Below are positions 1 to 8,238 of a DNA stretch of 41,193 bases, piece after piece. Location of the stretch: the NCBI GenBank assembly GCA_013815325.1, contig JACDGM010000033.1, forward strand, positions 1 through 41,193, read 5' to 3'. The notes beneath the pieces are model-generated. The model did no database searches, had not been told where the DNA came from, and saw only the letters and a list, made by a program, of their open reading frames with translations. The stretch's first letter is position 1. Every line of letters begins with the position of its first letter. The stretch comes from Chthoniobacterales bacterium (GTDB lineage: Bacteria > Verrucomicrobiota > Verrucomicrobiia > Chthoniobacterales > UBA10450). The translations under genes were made by a program, and so were the position numbers.

Positions 1-710
1 TCGAGAGGATGGAAACCGGGCGCACTGTCGAGACTGCCGCGGGATTTAAGATGCGCGAGGGTGATCCAAGCGTGCCGCGAATTCCAAACAATCGGCGGAA
101 TTGTGCAGAGCGCGAAAACCAAGATTAACGAGTAAAGGTTCGGCCGGAGGAATTCACGGCGCAGACGAGGGACGAGGAGGAGGACGAGGAGGATCGACAT
201 CAGCTCCAGCGCGTTGGTGTATTTGCAAAGAAATCCGAGGCCCATGAACAACCCGGTGAGCGGCCACCACCACGAAAAATCGGGCGAGCTCTCGAGCGCG
301 AGCCAGAAGGTGTAGAAGGCGGCGGCCCAGAAGAAAATCGAGAGCGGATCGATCGTGAGAACGAGACTGCCGAGGTTGAAAATCGGGGTGACGTTGAGCG
401 CGATCACGGCCCAAAAGCCGGCGGTTGCGCTGTAGAGTCGCTGCGCGAAATAATAGAGCAGCAAGGTCGTGCCGGCGGCCAGGAGCGGGCTCCAAAAGCG
501 CACGCCAAATTCGTTGTCGCCGAAGAGCGCGGTGCTCGAGCGGATGACGAAGGCGACCCCCGGGCCTTTGCTGAAATAGGCGGGCGCGAGGCGCTGCGAC
601 CACATCCAGTAATAAGCTTCGTCGGGCGAGAGGAGGGTCGCGTTGAGGAGCGCGAGCCGCATCGCGGTGAGGACGAGAATAAAAATCCAGACAGCACGGG
701 TCGTGCTCAT
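1..710 (-). CDS. GT39/ArnT-like membrane glycosyltransferase, N-terminal part (cut by window edge)
   Basis: Translating leftward from the ATG at 708-710 gives an open frame to the window edge, about 236 residues. The start MSTTRAVWIFILVL is a membrane segment followed by the acidic-loop motif SPDEAYYW (about residues 28-35), then YFSKGPGVAF and several further hydrophobic segments. These are hallmarks of the dolichyl-phosphate-mannose or ArnT-type family (PMT_2/GT39), integral membrane enzymes that move a sugar from a polyprenyl-phosphate donor onto lipid or protein outside the membrane. The acidic DE pair sits where family members bind the sugar acceptor and metal. The start overlaps the stop of the PAP2 gene by an ATGA junction, so the two are probably translationally coupled. 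Substrate cannot be read from the sequence. The C-terminal half lies outside the window. Confidence 0.85.
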   Translation of the reverse strand, partial: MSTTRAVWIFILVLTAMRLALLNATLLSPDEAYYWMWSQRLAPAYFSKGPGVAFVIRSSTALFGDNEFGVRFWSPLLAAGTTLLLYYFAQRLYSATAGFWAVIALNVTPIFNLGSLVLTIDPLSIFFWAAAFYTFWLALESSPDFSWWWPLTGLFMGLGFLCKYTNALELMSILLVLLLVPRLRREFLRPNLYSLILVFALCTIPPIVWNSRHAWITLAHLKSRGSLDSAPGFHPL

Positions 711-1357
711 GCCGCCTCCCCGCCGATGAGCCGCGGATGCCGCAGGTAAACGTTAGGCGCCCAGCGACTCGCCGCCCAGCCCCAGAACGCCTCGAGAAGC
801 GCGAGAACGAGAAAGGTTGCGCCAGCCGCCAGAAAAGCGGTCGCGAGCACGTCACTCGGCCAATGCGCTCCGAGATAAATTCGCGAATAGCCGATCGCCG
901 CCGCGAACAAAAAATAAAGGGAGCCCCAGCGCCCGTAAAAGAGCGCGAGCACAATGGCGACTGTGATGTTGTTAGTCACGTGGCCCGAGGGGAAGGATGG
1001 GCCGGAGCTATAGCGATCGCGTTCATCGGAATAGCGAATCGCCGGCTTTTTAAAGAGCGTGAGAAATTCCGGCCGCGCCTTCGCCAGCTCGACGAGGCGA
1101 ACACGCTCCGCCTGCTTCGGCCGGCGGCGATCGACGAAGTTCTTCAGCGTGTCGATGAGGCTGCTATCGACGAGCAGCGCGAACCCGATGCAGAAAACCA
1201 GCGCGCGTCCCTTGAATCCGCCGAAGATCAACGCATAGAGCACGAGCAGGACGATCAACGGCTTCCAGATATCGACGTTGCTGATCGCCGCCATGAACAA
1301 GTCGAGCGCGGGCCGTGTCCATTGTTCGTTGATAAGATGAAACAGAGTCTGATCCAT
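707..1357 (-). CDS. PAP2-family membrane phosphatase (undecaprenyl-diphosphatase or lipid phosphatase type)
   Basis: 216 residues from an ATG at 1355-1357. The three-part PAP2 signature is complete: K72-x6-RP (KNFVDRRRP), PSGH at 123-126, and SR-x5-H-x3-D at 158-169 (S158, R159, H165, D169). Several membrane segments surround it. Family members remove phosphate from polyprenyl diphosphates or phosphatidylglycerophosphate at the membrane. Placement directly before a polyprenyl-phosphate-sugar transferase with an ATGA overlap suggests it recycles the lipid carrier, or works on the same lipid-linked sugar pathway; that is inference. An in-frame extension up to 1414 exists but adds only charged residues lacking family similarity. 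Upstream, the gene faces the divergent LolA-like gene, so both promoters must share the short stretch between the two start codons. Confidence 0.85.
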   Translation of the reverse strand: MDQTLFHLINEQWTRPALDLFMAAISNVDIWKPLIVLLVLYALIFGGFKGRALVFCIGFALLVDSSLIDTLKNFVDRRRPKQAERVRLVELAKARPEFLTLFKKPAIRYSDERDRYSSGPSFPSGHVTNNITVAIVLALFYGRWGSLYFLFAAAIGYSRIYLGAHWPSDVLATAFLAAGATFLVLALLEAFWGWAASRWAPNVYLRHPRLIGGEAA

Positions 1358-1414
1358 GGAGCCGCGGCGCCGCGCGCGGTGCGGCACGATAAGAAGCGGG
1401 CCGCAGCGAAACAA

Positions 1415-2101
1415 GTGCCGAACAGAATCCTCCTTGTCCTCTTCCTCGTCCTCGATCTTTCTCTTGGCCTAACGAATGCCGCAACGGACGCCCCGCCCTC
1501 CGCACCGGCCATTCTCGAACAAGTCCGCTTGCAACAAACGCAGCAGCAGCTCGATCTCCAGGGCCAGCTTCGATCCGGCGCCACCATCATCCCTTTTCGC
1601 ATCACCCAAACCGGCCCGGTCATTCGCTATACATTCGCCAATCCGCCGGTTGTCTTGCAGCTGCGCCTAGGCCGGGATGGTTCGCGGCTCGCTCTGGTCA
1701 AGGACACCAGCACCGAGAAATTTGCCGCCTCGCGTCTCGACGAGAAAATCGGCGGGACCGGTGTGACCTTCGGCGATCTCGCGCTCAGCTTTCTCTACTG
1801 GCCCGATCCGCAGCTCATCGGTGCGGACAGCGTTCGCACCCGCGCCTGCTGGAAACTGCGCCTGCATCCGCCCTCGAAGGAGGCGCAATACTCGACCGCC
1901 GTCCTCTGGGTCGATCAAGAGAGCGGCGCGATTATGCGCCTCGAAGCCTACGATTGGAAAAATCAGCTCGCGAAAAAGTTTGAGATTGTGTCCGCGCAGA
2001 AGATCGAAGGGCGCTGGTTTTTGAAACAAATGCGGATCGAGGAAATGCAGCCGGGGACGAACAAGGCGCAGTCGCGGAGCTATCTCGAGATTAACAAATG
2101 A
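1415..2101 (+). CDS. Secreted LolA-like / outer-membrane lipoprotein-sorting type protein
   Basis: About 228 residues from a GTG at 1415. The first residues (PNRILLVLFLVLDLSLG) form a clear export signal ending near NAATDAP. The mature part has alternating beta-strand-like segments, for example ITQTGPVIRYTF, RLALVKDTS, STAVLWVDQESGAIMRLEAYD and KKFEIVSAQKIEGRWFLKQMRI. This resembles proteins annotated as outer membrane lipoprotein-sorting (LolA/LolB-like half-barrel), where a phrase such as 'WVD..SG..L....YD' followed by 'W....M....' is typical. Family members carry hydrophobic lipid or lipoprotein across the periplasm; the exact cargo here is unknown. An ATG at 1337 in the same frame would add 26 basic residues and overlap the divergent PAP2 start, so I prefer the GTG just before the signal peptide, though no strong ribosome site decides it. 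A CCTAACGA word at 1468 encodes Leu-Thr in the signal region. Confidence 0.65.
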   Translation: MPNRILLVLFLVLDLSLGLTNAATDAPPSAPAILEQVRLQQTQQQLDLQGQLRSGATIIPFRITQTGPVIRYTFANPPVVLQLRLGRDGSRLALVKDTSTEKFAASRLDEKIGGTGVTFGDLALSFLYWPDPQLIGADSVRTRACWKLRLHPPSKEAQYSTAVLWVDQESGAIMRLEAYDWKNQLAKKFEIVSAQKIEGRWFLKQMRIEEMQPGTNKAQSRSYLEINK

Positions 2102-2226
2102 GGGCGTGCTTGTAGGCAGCGCGGAGATCCTCCGGGGGAGCCTTTAGCTGCGGCTGGAGAGCGATGATCTCACGGGAAATCTCTCGTTCAGGTAAAGCCG
2201 CCCCCGCGCCACGCAGAGGCCGGCGT

Positions 2227-2997
2227 CTACAGGTCGTTAGGCAGGCCAGCCTTGACGATCTGCGCGAAGCTGCGCGGATCAAGGCTGGCGCCGCCGACGA
2301 GAGCGCCATCGATGTCTGGCTGCGAGAGCAGCTCGCGCGCGTTATCCGGTTTCACGCTGCCGCCATACTGGATGCGGATCTTTTCGGCCGTCGTTTCGTC
2401 CGACATTTCGACTAACGTTTTGCGGATGAAAGCGTGCGCTTCCTGCGCCTGTTCGGCGGTTGCGGTCCGGCCGGTGCCGATCGCCCAGACCGGTTCGTAT
2501 GCGATCACGGTTTCCTGCAATTCCTTCGCGTCGACGTTGGCCAGGCTGCCGCGCAATTGCGTTGAAAGAACTTTCTCGACGTCTCCTTTTTCGCGTTGCG
2601 CGAGGGTTTCACCGACGCAGACGATGGGCCGCAATAGCTCCTCGTAAGCGGCGTGCACCTTGCGGTTGATGATCTCATCTGTCTCGCCAAACAAAGCCCG
2701 CCGCTCGCTGTGGCCGAGGACGACGTAGCGGACGAATAATTCTCTCAACATCGCGGGGCTGATCTCGCCGGTGAAAGCGCCGCTCCGTTCCCAGTGCATA
2801 TTCTGCGCGCCGACTTTGATGTTCTGAGTTTGCGTCAGCAGCTCGGAGACTTTCGGGATCGCGGTGAAGGGCGGGACGATCACCACTTCGACTGCATCCA
2901 GGTCATCGATCTCGCGCAGCAAAGTCGTGATGAATGCCTCCGACTCGCTCTGAGTCATGTTCATTTTCCAATTCGCCGCGATGATTTTTTTGCGCAT
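2227..2997 (-). CDS. tpiA: Triosephosphate isomerase
   Basis: 256 residues, the usual family length. It interconverts dihydroxyacetone phosphate and glyceraldehyde 3-phosphate in the cytoplasm. All catalytic residues are visible: N9 and K11 in AANWKMN, H96 in VLGHSERR, and E168 in AYEPVWAIGTG, plus the phosphate-binding YGGSVK and GALVGGASL loops near the C terminus. It is the last gene of the leftward gap/protease/pgk/tpiA set but is separated from pgk by about 200 bp holding an inverted-repeat element, so it may have its own expression level. A TCGTTAGG word sits 6 bp upstream of the start codon (3004). Another (2234) encodes the final Pro-Asn-Asp just before the stop. Confidence 0.97.
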   Translation of the reverse strand: MRKKIIAANWKMNMTQSESEAFITTLLREIDDLDAVEVVIVPPFTAIPKVSELLTQTQNIKVGAQNMHWERSGAFTGEISPAMLRELFVRYVVLGHSERRALFGETDEIINRKVHAAYEELLRPIVCVGETLAQREKGDVEKVLSTQLRGSLANVDAKELQETVIAYEPVWAIGTGRTATAEQAQEAHAFIRKTLVEMSDETTAEKIRIQYGGSVKPDNARELLSQPDIDGALVGGASLDPRSFAQIVKAGLPNDL

Positions 2998-3068
2998 AGA
3001 GTTTCGTTAGGCGCGGCCAGCTTCAGTTAGGTGTGCCACCTTCAATTAGCCGGGCCGCTTCCCACATT

Positions 3069-3181
3069 GTCATCCTGAGCCGGCGAAGCGCGGCGAAGGA
3101 CCCCGCGAACGACGTGCGACGTCGTTTCTGGTGGGGCACCCGAGTCACGCCCGTGAGGTCCTTCGCTCCGCTCAGGATGAC
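3069..3181. repeat. Inverted-repeat element, family A, copy 1
   Basis: The left arm begins GTCATCCTGAGCCGGCGAAG and runs through GAAGGACC; the right arm reads GGTCCTTCGCTCCGCTCAGGATGAC in pieces (3157-3181). The arms are complementary at their ends and inward through the GGACC/GGTCC boxes, with about 55 bp between. It fills most of the tpiA-pgk gap. Four related copies occur at 7020, 18045, 23755 and 30283. This is a REP/BIME-like intergenic element that could fold as a long hairpin in mRNA; mobilisation by a RAYT-type transposase is possible but none is in the window. Confidence 0.85.
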
Positions 3182-3196
3182 GAGCGAGGGCTGCCA

Positions 3197-4408
3197 TCAT
3201 TTGTCGCTCAGCGCCGCGACGCCCGGTAACTCCTTGCCTTCGATCAGTTCGAGGGACGCCCCGCCGCCGGTCGAGATGAAAGTCATCTTGTCCGCCAGGC
3301 CGGCTTGTTTCACCGCGGTGACGGAATCGCCGCCGCCGATAATCGTGGTCGCATTCGACTTCGCGAGCGCCTCCGCGACCGCAATCGTGCCCGCCGCGAA
3401 ATCGGGGATTTCGAAAATTCCGGGCGGGCCGTTCCATAAGACGGTGCCGGCGCGCGCGATCTCGTTTTGGAAAAGCTCGATTGATTCCCGCCCGAGATCG
3501 ACAGCCTGCCAGCCGTCGCGCACGCCATCGTTAGGCGAAAGGCGGCCGCTTTGCTCGGTGGCGGCGCCGGTTTTGATTTCATTCGTCTCCAGCACATCAA
3601 CCGGGAGCAAAAACTTCACTCCTTTTTTCCCGGCGAAATCGAGCAGCTCCCGCGCGAGATCAATTTTGTCCGCTTCGACCCTGCTGGCGCCGATGGGAAT
3701 CCCTTGCGCTTTGAAAAACGTGTTTGCCATCGCGCCGCAAATCAAAAACACATCTGCTTTTTCCATGAGCGCCTTGATGACGCCTATCTTATCGGAAACC
3801 TTCGCGCCCCCCATGATGACGAGGAATGGGGGGCGCGGCTGGGCGAGTTCTTCGTGCAGATATTTCAGCTCCTTCTCCATGAGGAAACCCATGGCGGCTT
3901 GGCTAACGAACTGCGTGATGCCGGCGGTGGAAGCGTGCGCGCGATGGGCCGCGCCGAAAGCGTCGTTCACGTAAAGCCCGTCGCTAAGTTGCGCGAGTGC
4001 TTCGGCGAACTTCGGATCGTTCGCTTCCTCCTCCGGGTGAAAGCGCAGGTTCTCGAGCAGAGTGACGTCGCCCTCTTCCATATCGGCGACAATCGCTTCG
4101 GCATCGGGGCCGATGCAATCGTGGCTGAAGGCGACGGGGTGACCGATCAGGTCGTGCAACGCAAGACCGACCGGCCGGAGCGAGTATTTCTCCACCGGTT
4201 GACCTTTTGGGCGGCCGAAATGCGCCGTTAAAATCGTCTTCGCGCCATGCTCGCGGAGAAACTGGATGGTGGGCAAACTCTCCTGTATCCGGGTGTCGTC
4301 GGTGATGACGATTGCCCCGTTGCGCTCTTCCGTCGGCACGTTGAAATCTACGCGCACGAGAACGTGTTTGCCGCGCACGTCCAAGTCGCGAAGAGCTAAC
4401 TTGCTCAT
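3197..4408 (-). CDS. pgk: Phosphoglycerate kinase
   Basis: 403 residues from ATG at 4406-4408 (MSKLALRDLDVRGKHV); a longer open frame upstream carries no family similarity and would overlap the protease gene. It transfers phosphate from 1,3-bisphosphoglycerate to ADP in glycolysis. Visible signatures: LVRVDFNVP near the N terminus, HFGRPKG, ENLRFHPEEE, the hinge-region GGAKVSDKIGVI, WNGPPGIFE (the usual form is WNGPMGVFE), GGGDSV and the terminal STGGGASLE. The start lies 2 bp after the stop of the aspartyl-protease gene, so the two are certainly co-transcribed and probably coupled. A TCGTTAGG word at 3528 encodes Ser-Pro-Asn-Asp in a surface loop. Confidence 0.97.
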   Translation of the reverse strand: MSKLALRDLDVRGKHVLVRVDFNVPTEERNGAIVITDDTRIQESLPTIQFLREHGAKTILTAHFGRPKGQPVEKYSLRPVGLALHDLIGHPVAFSHDCIGPDAEAIVADMEEGDVTLLENLRFHPEEEANDPKFAEALAQLSDGLYVNDAFGAAHRAHASTAGITQFVSQAAMGFLMEKELKYLHEELAQPRPPFLVIMGGAKVSDKIGVIKALMEKADVFLICGAMANTFFKAQGIPIGASRVEADKIDLARELLDFAGKKGVKFLLPVDVLETNEIKTGAATEQSGRLSPNDGVRDGWQAVDLGRESIELFQNEIARAGTVLWNGPPGIFEIPDFAAGTIAVAEALAKSNATTIIGGGDSVTAVKQAGLADKMTFISTGGGASLELIEGKELPGVAALSDK

Positions 4409-4410
4409 GG

Positions 4411-4797
4411 TTATTTCACATCCACATGGCGGATGTGAGTGAGGCGATGGCCCACCATATCGACGGCGGCTTGTGATTGTTCCAGCGTAATGTAGCCAAT
4501 CAGCGGTTCGTATTCTCCGTTGGCCGCCTCCATCTCGAGAAACAGGACCTCGCTTGAGATTTGGCGGAAACCGGGCATTTGGACAAAGACCGGACCACAC
4601 ACGGAGCCCGTCACTGTTTGTTCGGTGGCGAGGTGGATTTCAACTTCTTCGCAGTTGCGTAATTTCCCGAGCCGATCGCGCCAGGCCGCAGGCAACGTCA
4701 TGATGTAAGCGCCGGTGTCGACGAGTGCGTCCGTTTCGATCCGCTTGCCCGGTTCAGCGGGATTTTCAATCGTGACGCGGGTGACGATTCTGCCCAT
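4411..4797 (-). CDS. Retropepsin-like (clan AA) aspartic protease, small single-domain
   Basis: 128 residues from ATG at 4795-4797 (MGRIVTRVTIENP). The active-site motif is ALVDTGAYIMTLP with the triad D27-T28-G29, followed by hydrophobic strands (EVEIHLA, VCGPVFVQ, EVLFLEM) and PLIGYITLEQ, the second conserved element of clan AA single-domain proteases. These work as homodimers, each subunit giving one Asp. Substrates of bacterial stand-alone versions are mostly unknown. It is wedged between gap (2 bp away) and pgk (2 bp away), so it is made with the glycolytic enzymes. Whether it acts on them or is carried along cannot be told from the sequence. An alternative ATG at 4851 would run into gap and is unlikely. 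Confidence 0.8.
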   Translation of the reverse strand: MGRIVTRVTIENPAEPGKRIETDALVDTGAYIMTLPAAWRDRLGKLRNCEEVEIHLATEQTVTGSVCGPVFVQMPGFRQISSEVLFLEMEAANGEYEPLIGYITLEQSQAAVDMVGHRLTHIRHVDVK

Positions 4798-4799
4798 GA

Positions 4800-5795
4800 C
4801 TATTTCGAGATCATCTCTAGCATCTCGACGCAACGATTGCTGTAGCCCCATTCATTATCGTACCAGCCGACAACCTTCACGAATTTCCCCTGCGCCATCG
4901 TTAGGCCGCTGTCGAAGATGCAGGAGTGTGGATTGCCCACGATATCTCGCGAAACGAGCGGCTCGTCGCTGTATTCCACCACTCCCTTGTAGCTCGGATC
5001 GCTGGCCGCTTTTTTGAACGCGGCATTGATCGACTCCACGCTCGCGTCCTTCTCCAAAATGGCAGTGAAATCCGTCACCGAACCATCCGGCGTCGGCACC
5101 CGAAAGGCGCCGCCGTTGAGCTTGCCCTTGAGCGCCGGGAGCACTTCGCCGATCGCTTTCGCCGCCCCCGTGCTCGAAGGAATAATGCTCACCGCCGCCG
5201 CCCGCGCCCGCCGCAAATCTTCATGCGGCAGGTCGAGAATGCGCTGGTCGTTGGTGTAGCTGTGGATCGTGCTCATGAAGCCGTTCACGATTGTGAAAGT
5301 GTCGTTTAGCACCTTCGCCAGGGGCGCGAGGCAGTTCGTCGTGCAGCTCGCATTTGAGATGAGATTCATCTTCGCCGCATCGTAAATATCGTCATTGATC
5401 CCGAGGCAAATCGTGGCGTCGGGATTCTTCGCCGGCGCGCTGATCAAGACTTTCCTCGCGCCCCCCACGAAGTGCAGCTCCGCTTTTTCGCGACTCGTGA
5501 AAAAGCCGGTCGATTCGAGCACGACATCGACGCCCAGGTCTCGCCACGGCAGTTTCGCCGGGTCGCGCTCCTTCAGAATTTTTATCTTCTGCCCGCGGAC
5601 GATGATGTTCTCGGCGTCGTAGCCGATCTCGCCGTCGAATTTTCCATGGACGGAATCCCACTTCAGAAGATGGGCGAGTGTGTGGGTGTCGGTGAGGTCG
5701 TTAATCGCGCGGACCTGCGCGACCTGATCCTGGGACATGGCGCGCAGGACGTTGCGCCCGATGCGGCCGAAGCCGTTGATGCCGAAGTTTGCCAT
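4800..5795 (-). CDS. gap: Glyceraldehyde-3-phosphate dehydrogenase, type I
   Basis: 331 residues, full length. It oxidises glyceraldehyde 3-phosphate to 1,3-bisphosphoglycerate with NAD. Evidence: Rossmann motif INGFGRIGR (6-14), the IND turn at 31-33 that normally goes with NAD use, catalytic C151 in SNASCTTNCLAPL, its partner H178 in MSTIHSYTNDQ, and the C-terminal WYDNEWGYSNR. It is the first gene of the leftward glycolytic set, so the operon promoter should lie in 5796-5928, shared with the divergent SGNH gene; I see no convincing -35/-10 pair there. A TCGTTAGG word at 4898 lies near the 3' end. Confidence 0.97.
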   Translation of the reverse strand: MANFGINGFGRIGRNVLRAMSQDQVAQVRAINDLTDTHTLAHLLKWDSVHGKFDGEIGYDAENIIVRGQKIKILKERDPAKLPWRDLGVDVVLESTGFFTSREKAELHFVGGARKVLISAPAKNPDATICLGINDDIYDAAKMNLISNASCTTNCLAPLAKVLNDTFTIVNGFMSTIHSYTNDQRILDLPHEDLRRARAAAVSIIPSSTGAAKAIGEVLPALKGKLNGGAFRVPTPDGSVTDFTAILEKDASVESINAAFKKAASDPSYKGVVEYSDEPLVSRDIVGNPHSCIFDSGLTMAQGKFVKVVGWYDNEWGYSNRCVEMLEMISK

Positions 5796-5803
5796 AGAAG
5801 AAG

Positions 5804-5833
5804 TTGAGAGTCGGTGGTTGAGAGTTGAGAGCC
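5804..5833. repeat. Short tandem TTGAGAGT-type repeat in the gap / esterase divergent region
   Basis: Between the divergent start codons the + strand carries GTTGAGAGT, then a degenerate unit with GTTGAGAGTTGAGAG, about three imperfect 8-9 bp units ahead of the gap start codon. On the gap side it would sit in the 5' leader. It may be a slippage-generated microsatellite; no function is evident. The rest of the divergent gap (to 5928) shows nothing else I can name. Confidence 0.45.
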
Positions 5834-5928
5834 GCCGGACGCGGCGCGGGGGTTACCTGTAGAACGCGCCGAAAGCTGAGGCAAGCGAATGAACAAAAGC
5901 GCCGGTTCGACGGTCGAAATTCGGCTCC

Positions 5929-6585
5929 ATGCCCTCGCTCATTCCATTTCTTTTACTTGGACTCGTTATGCCCACAGACCTTGCCCTCATTGCGCCGGCA
6001 TCCGCCGCGCCGCTCCGCGCGAAAATTCAAAACGTGCTCGTGCTCGGCGACAGCCTTTCTGCGGGTTTCGGCTTGTCGCGAGCTGATGCGTATCCGGCGC
6101 TGCTTTCGGAACGGGCCGCGCGCGCCGGGCTGAAAGTCAACATCATCAACGCCGGCGTGAACGGCGGAACGATGAGCGGTGGGTTGAGTCGTCTGCCCGG
6201 GCTACTGGACCATCATCAGCTCGACGTGCTCGTGGTTGAACTGGGAATCAACGACGCTTTTCGCGGAGTGCCCCTGGCGCAGGTCAGCGCCAATCTGCAG
6301 AAGATCATCGACCTGACACGGGCGCGTTATCCAGCGGTGAAGATCGTCATCGCCGGGATGCAGCTGCCGCGCTATTCGGCGGATGATTATGTGACGCAGT
6401 TCGGCGCGATCTACGCTGAGATCGCCCGGCGCAATGACGCGGCGCTCATTCCTTTCCTCCTCGAGGGCGTGATGGGGAACCCGGCGCTGAACTTGCCCGA
6501 CCTGATTCATCCAAACGCCAGCGGGCAAAAAATCCTCGCGGAAAATGTCTGGCCCGTCTTGGAAATGGCACTGAAGAAAAGCTAA
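5929..6585 (+). CDS. Secreted SGNH/GDSL esterase, TesA-like
   Basis: 218 residues with an N-terminal hydrophobic signal (SLIPFLLLGLVMP, cleavage probably near ASAAP). The four SGNH blocks are present: GDSLSAG with nucleophile S42, the NAGVNGGT glycine block, GIND with N108, and DLIH with D191 and H194. Length and motif spacing match periplasmic arylesterase / acyl-CoA thioesterase I (TesA) proteins, which hydrolyse short- and medium-chain acyl esters or thioesters. Natural substrate unknown. It is transcribed away from gap and followed after 89 bp by the broken heavy-metal-domain gene. In TesA neighbourhoods the partner is often an ABC exporter; none is adjacent here. Confidence 0.88.
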   Translation: MPSLIPFLLLGLVMPTDLALIAPASAAPLRAKIQNVLVLGDSLSAGFGLSRADAYPALLSERAARAGLKVNIINAGVNGGTMSGGLSRLPGLLDHHQLDVLVVELGINDAFRGVPLAQVSANLQKIIDLTRARYPAVKIVIAGMQLPRYSADDYVTQFGAIYAEIARRNDAALIPFLLEGVMGNPALNLPDLIHPNASGQKILAENVWPVLEMALKKS

Positions 6586-6674
6586 AGGGCGGAAGAGCAT
6601 CGTCCGAGGCGGCGCCCAGCCGGCGGCGCTGTGCTCGATGCACCCGAACTTCTCCCGAGACGCGAAGTGAAGTC

Positions 6675-6946
6675 ATGGACCCAGCCGACCCGCATAATCT
6701 TCACGACACCGCCGATCATCCTGTTCTCGAGCGAATTGACATCGCCACCGAAGGCAACGACTGTGACGACTGTGTGCGGCAATTGCGTGAGCCGTTGATG
6801 AAAATCGACGGCGTCACGGAAGTGATGGCGGATCCGAAAAGCGAAACGTTTGGGTGACCTTTGACGCGCGCAAGACCCACGCTCCCGCGATCCACGACGC
6901 CATTCTGAAGAGCGGCTACAAGCCCGCGCCGACTACGGGCGGGTAG
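6675..6946 (+). pseudogene. Heavy-metal-associated (HMA) domain protein, single-base frameshift
   Basis: An ATG at 6675 opens a frame with the HMA fold pattern: VLERIDIATEGNDCDDCVRQL carries the metal site C30-x-x-C33, followed by IDGVTEVMADPKSET. The frame hits TGA at 6855-6857. Moving one base restores WVTFDARKTHAPAIHDAIL and KSGYKP, the expected second half, ending at TAG 6944-6946. The whole region is 272 nt, one short of 273, so a one-base deletion near 6850 explains it; the missing base would restore Thr-Val-Trp. The intact protein would be about 90 residues, a typical copper-chaperone-like size, although the metal loop reads NDCDDC rather than MTCxxC. It could be a real pseudogene or an assembly error. 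Confidence 0.75.
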
Positions 6947-7019
6947 CTCCCGAAAAAGCAAAAGAGAAGGTCGCCGCGGCAATTCCAGGCGGACGGCGCG
7001 CTCACGCCCCCAACGAGTT

Positions 7020-7044
7020 GTCATCCCGAGCCGGCGAAGCGCGG
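7020..7044. repeat. Family A repeat, single left-arm copy
   Basis: GTCATCCCGAGCCGGCGAAG followed by CGCGG matches the left arm of the family A elements but no right arm follows, so this is a solitary half element in the gap between the broken HMA gene and the convergent agmatine deiminase gene. Confidence 0.7.
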
Positions 7045-7073
7045 AACCCGACGCTGCATGAGCAGCCGCACGC

Positions 7074-8114
7074 TTAGAGCGCCGGCTGTTGCTGCGTGAG
7101 GCAATGGAAGGCGCCAAGACCCCAGATAAGCTCGCGGCAATCGATCGGGATCACCCTTCTTTGTGGGAATGCACCTTGCAAAACCGCCACCGCGACATCG
7201 TCGTTAGGATCGGCGAAAGCCGGCAGCAACACACTCTCGTTCGCGATGTAAAAATTCGCGTAGCTCGCCGGCAAGCGGAGACCTTCCCTAACAATCTTGG
7301 TCGGCATCGGCAGCTCCGCGATTTCGAGCGGTTGCCCGTTTATCGTTAGGCCGCGCAGCCGTTCGAGATTCGTCTGCAAGGGCGCGTGATTCGCATCGAA
7401 TTCATCCGCTTCCACCGCCGTCACGACCGTGCCCTCCCCGACGAATCGCGTTAGATCATCGATATGTCCATCAGTGTCGTCGCCTTCAATCCCGTCCCCG
7501 AGCCAGAGAATCTCGCGCACACCGAGATAATCGCGCAGCCGCTGTTCGATCTGCTCGCGCGTGAGTTGCGGGTTGCGGTTTGGATTCAACAGGCAGCCTT
7601 CCGTCGTGAGCAGCGCGCCCGCGCCATTCACATCGATCGAGCCGCCCTCCAGAATCATGCGCGGATAATAAACCGGCAGGCCGAGCTTCTCCGCGATGCG
7701 GGTCGGCACGACCTCGTCGAGATCGCAGGGAGGATATTTGCCGCCCCAGGCGTTGTAATCCCAATCCACCACCGCCAGTTTCGGTTCGTCTTCGCGCGTC
7801 AAAAAAATTGGTCCGTGATCGCGACACCAAGGCTCGTCCGTCGGGATCATGTAAAAGGTCAGGTACTCGTTAGGCAAACCTGCGAGCGTGGCGCGCGCTT
7901 CGGCTTCGTGCGCGCCGTTGCAAACGTTGATGTTGACCGGCTCGGATTCGAGCAGCGCCGCGACCATTGTCCGCAGGATTGGCCGCACGCGATCGAAGGA
8001 ATCGGGAAAACTAATCCCCTCACGTCGCGGCCAGGAAAGCCAGGTGGCGGTATGCGGTTCCCATTCCGCCGGCATCCGGTAGCCGAGCGCGGCGGGCGTC
8101 TTCTCGTTAGGCAT
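7074..8114 (-). CDS. aguA: Agmatine deiminase
   Basis: 346 residues from ATG at 8112-8114. It converts agmatine to N-carbamoylputrescine and ammonia, a step of arginine-to-putrescine metabolism. Evidence: family start GYRMPAEWEPHTATWLSWP, RDHGPIF (98-104), the EGGSIDVNG block, DTDGHIDD with catalytic H217, and the C-terminal GLGAFHCLTQQQP with nucleophile C338. I chose this start because family proteins begin here; an in-frame GTG at 8246 would add 44 residues made largely of Glu-Gln repeats from a hexanucleotide array and overlap the helicase stop. The start codon is immediately followed by CCTAACGA, which encodes Pro-Asn-Glu. Agmatine ureohydrolase partners (aguB) are not in the window. Confidence 0.95.
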   Translation of the reverse strand: MPNEKTPAALGYRMPAEWEPHTATWLSWPRREGISFPDSFDRVRPILRTMVAALLESEPVNINVCNGAHEAEARATLAGLPNEYLTFYMIPTDEPWCRDHGPIFLTREDEPKLAVVDWDYNAWGGKYPPCDLDEVVPTRIAEKLGLPVYYPRMILEGGSIDVNGAGALLTTEGCLLNPNRNPQLTREQIEQRLRDYLGVREILWLGDGIEGDDTDGHIDDLTRFVGEGTVVTAVEADEFDANHAPLQTNLERLRGLTINGQPLEIAELPMPTKIVREGLRLPASYANFYIANESVLLPAFADPNDDVAVAVLQGAFPQRRVIPIDCRELIWGLGAFHCLTQQQPAL

Positions 8115-8136
8115 GACGCTCAAACTACCATCTTCT

Positions 8137-8213
<77 letters not shown>

Positions 8214-8238
8214 ATTAGACGGAAGGAATGTTCGTTCG

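Noticed and set aside
2102..2226. Leftward frame ending in a tail like EREISREIIALQPQLKAPP
   Set aside because: It runs out of the end of tpiA and has moderate GC3, but I see no start of its own outside tpiA and recognise no family. A small gene is possible but not supported.
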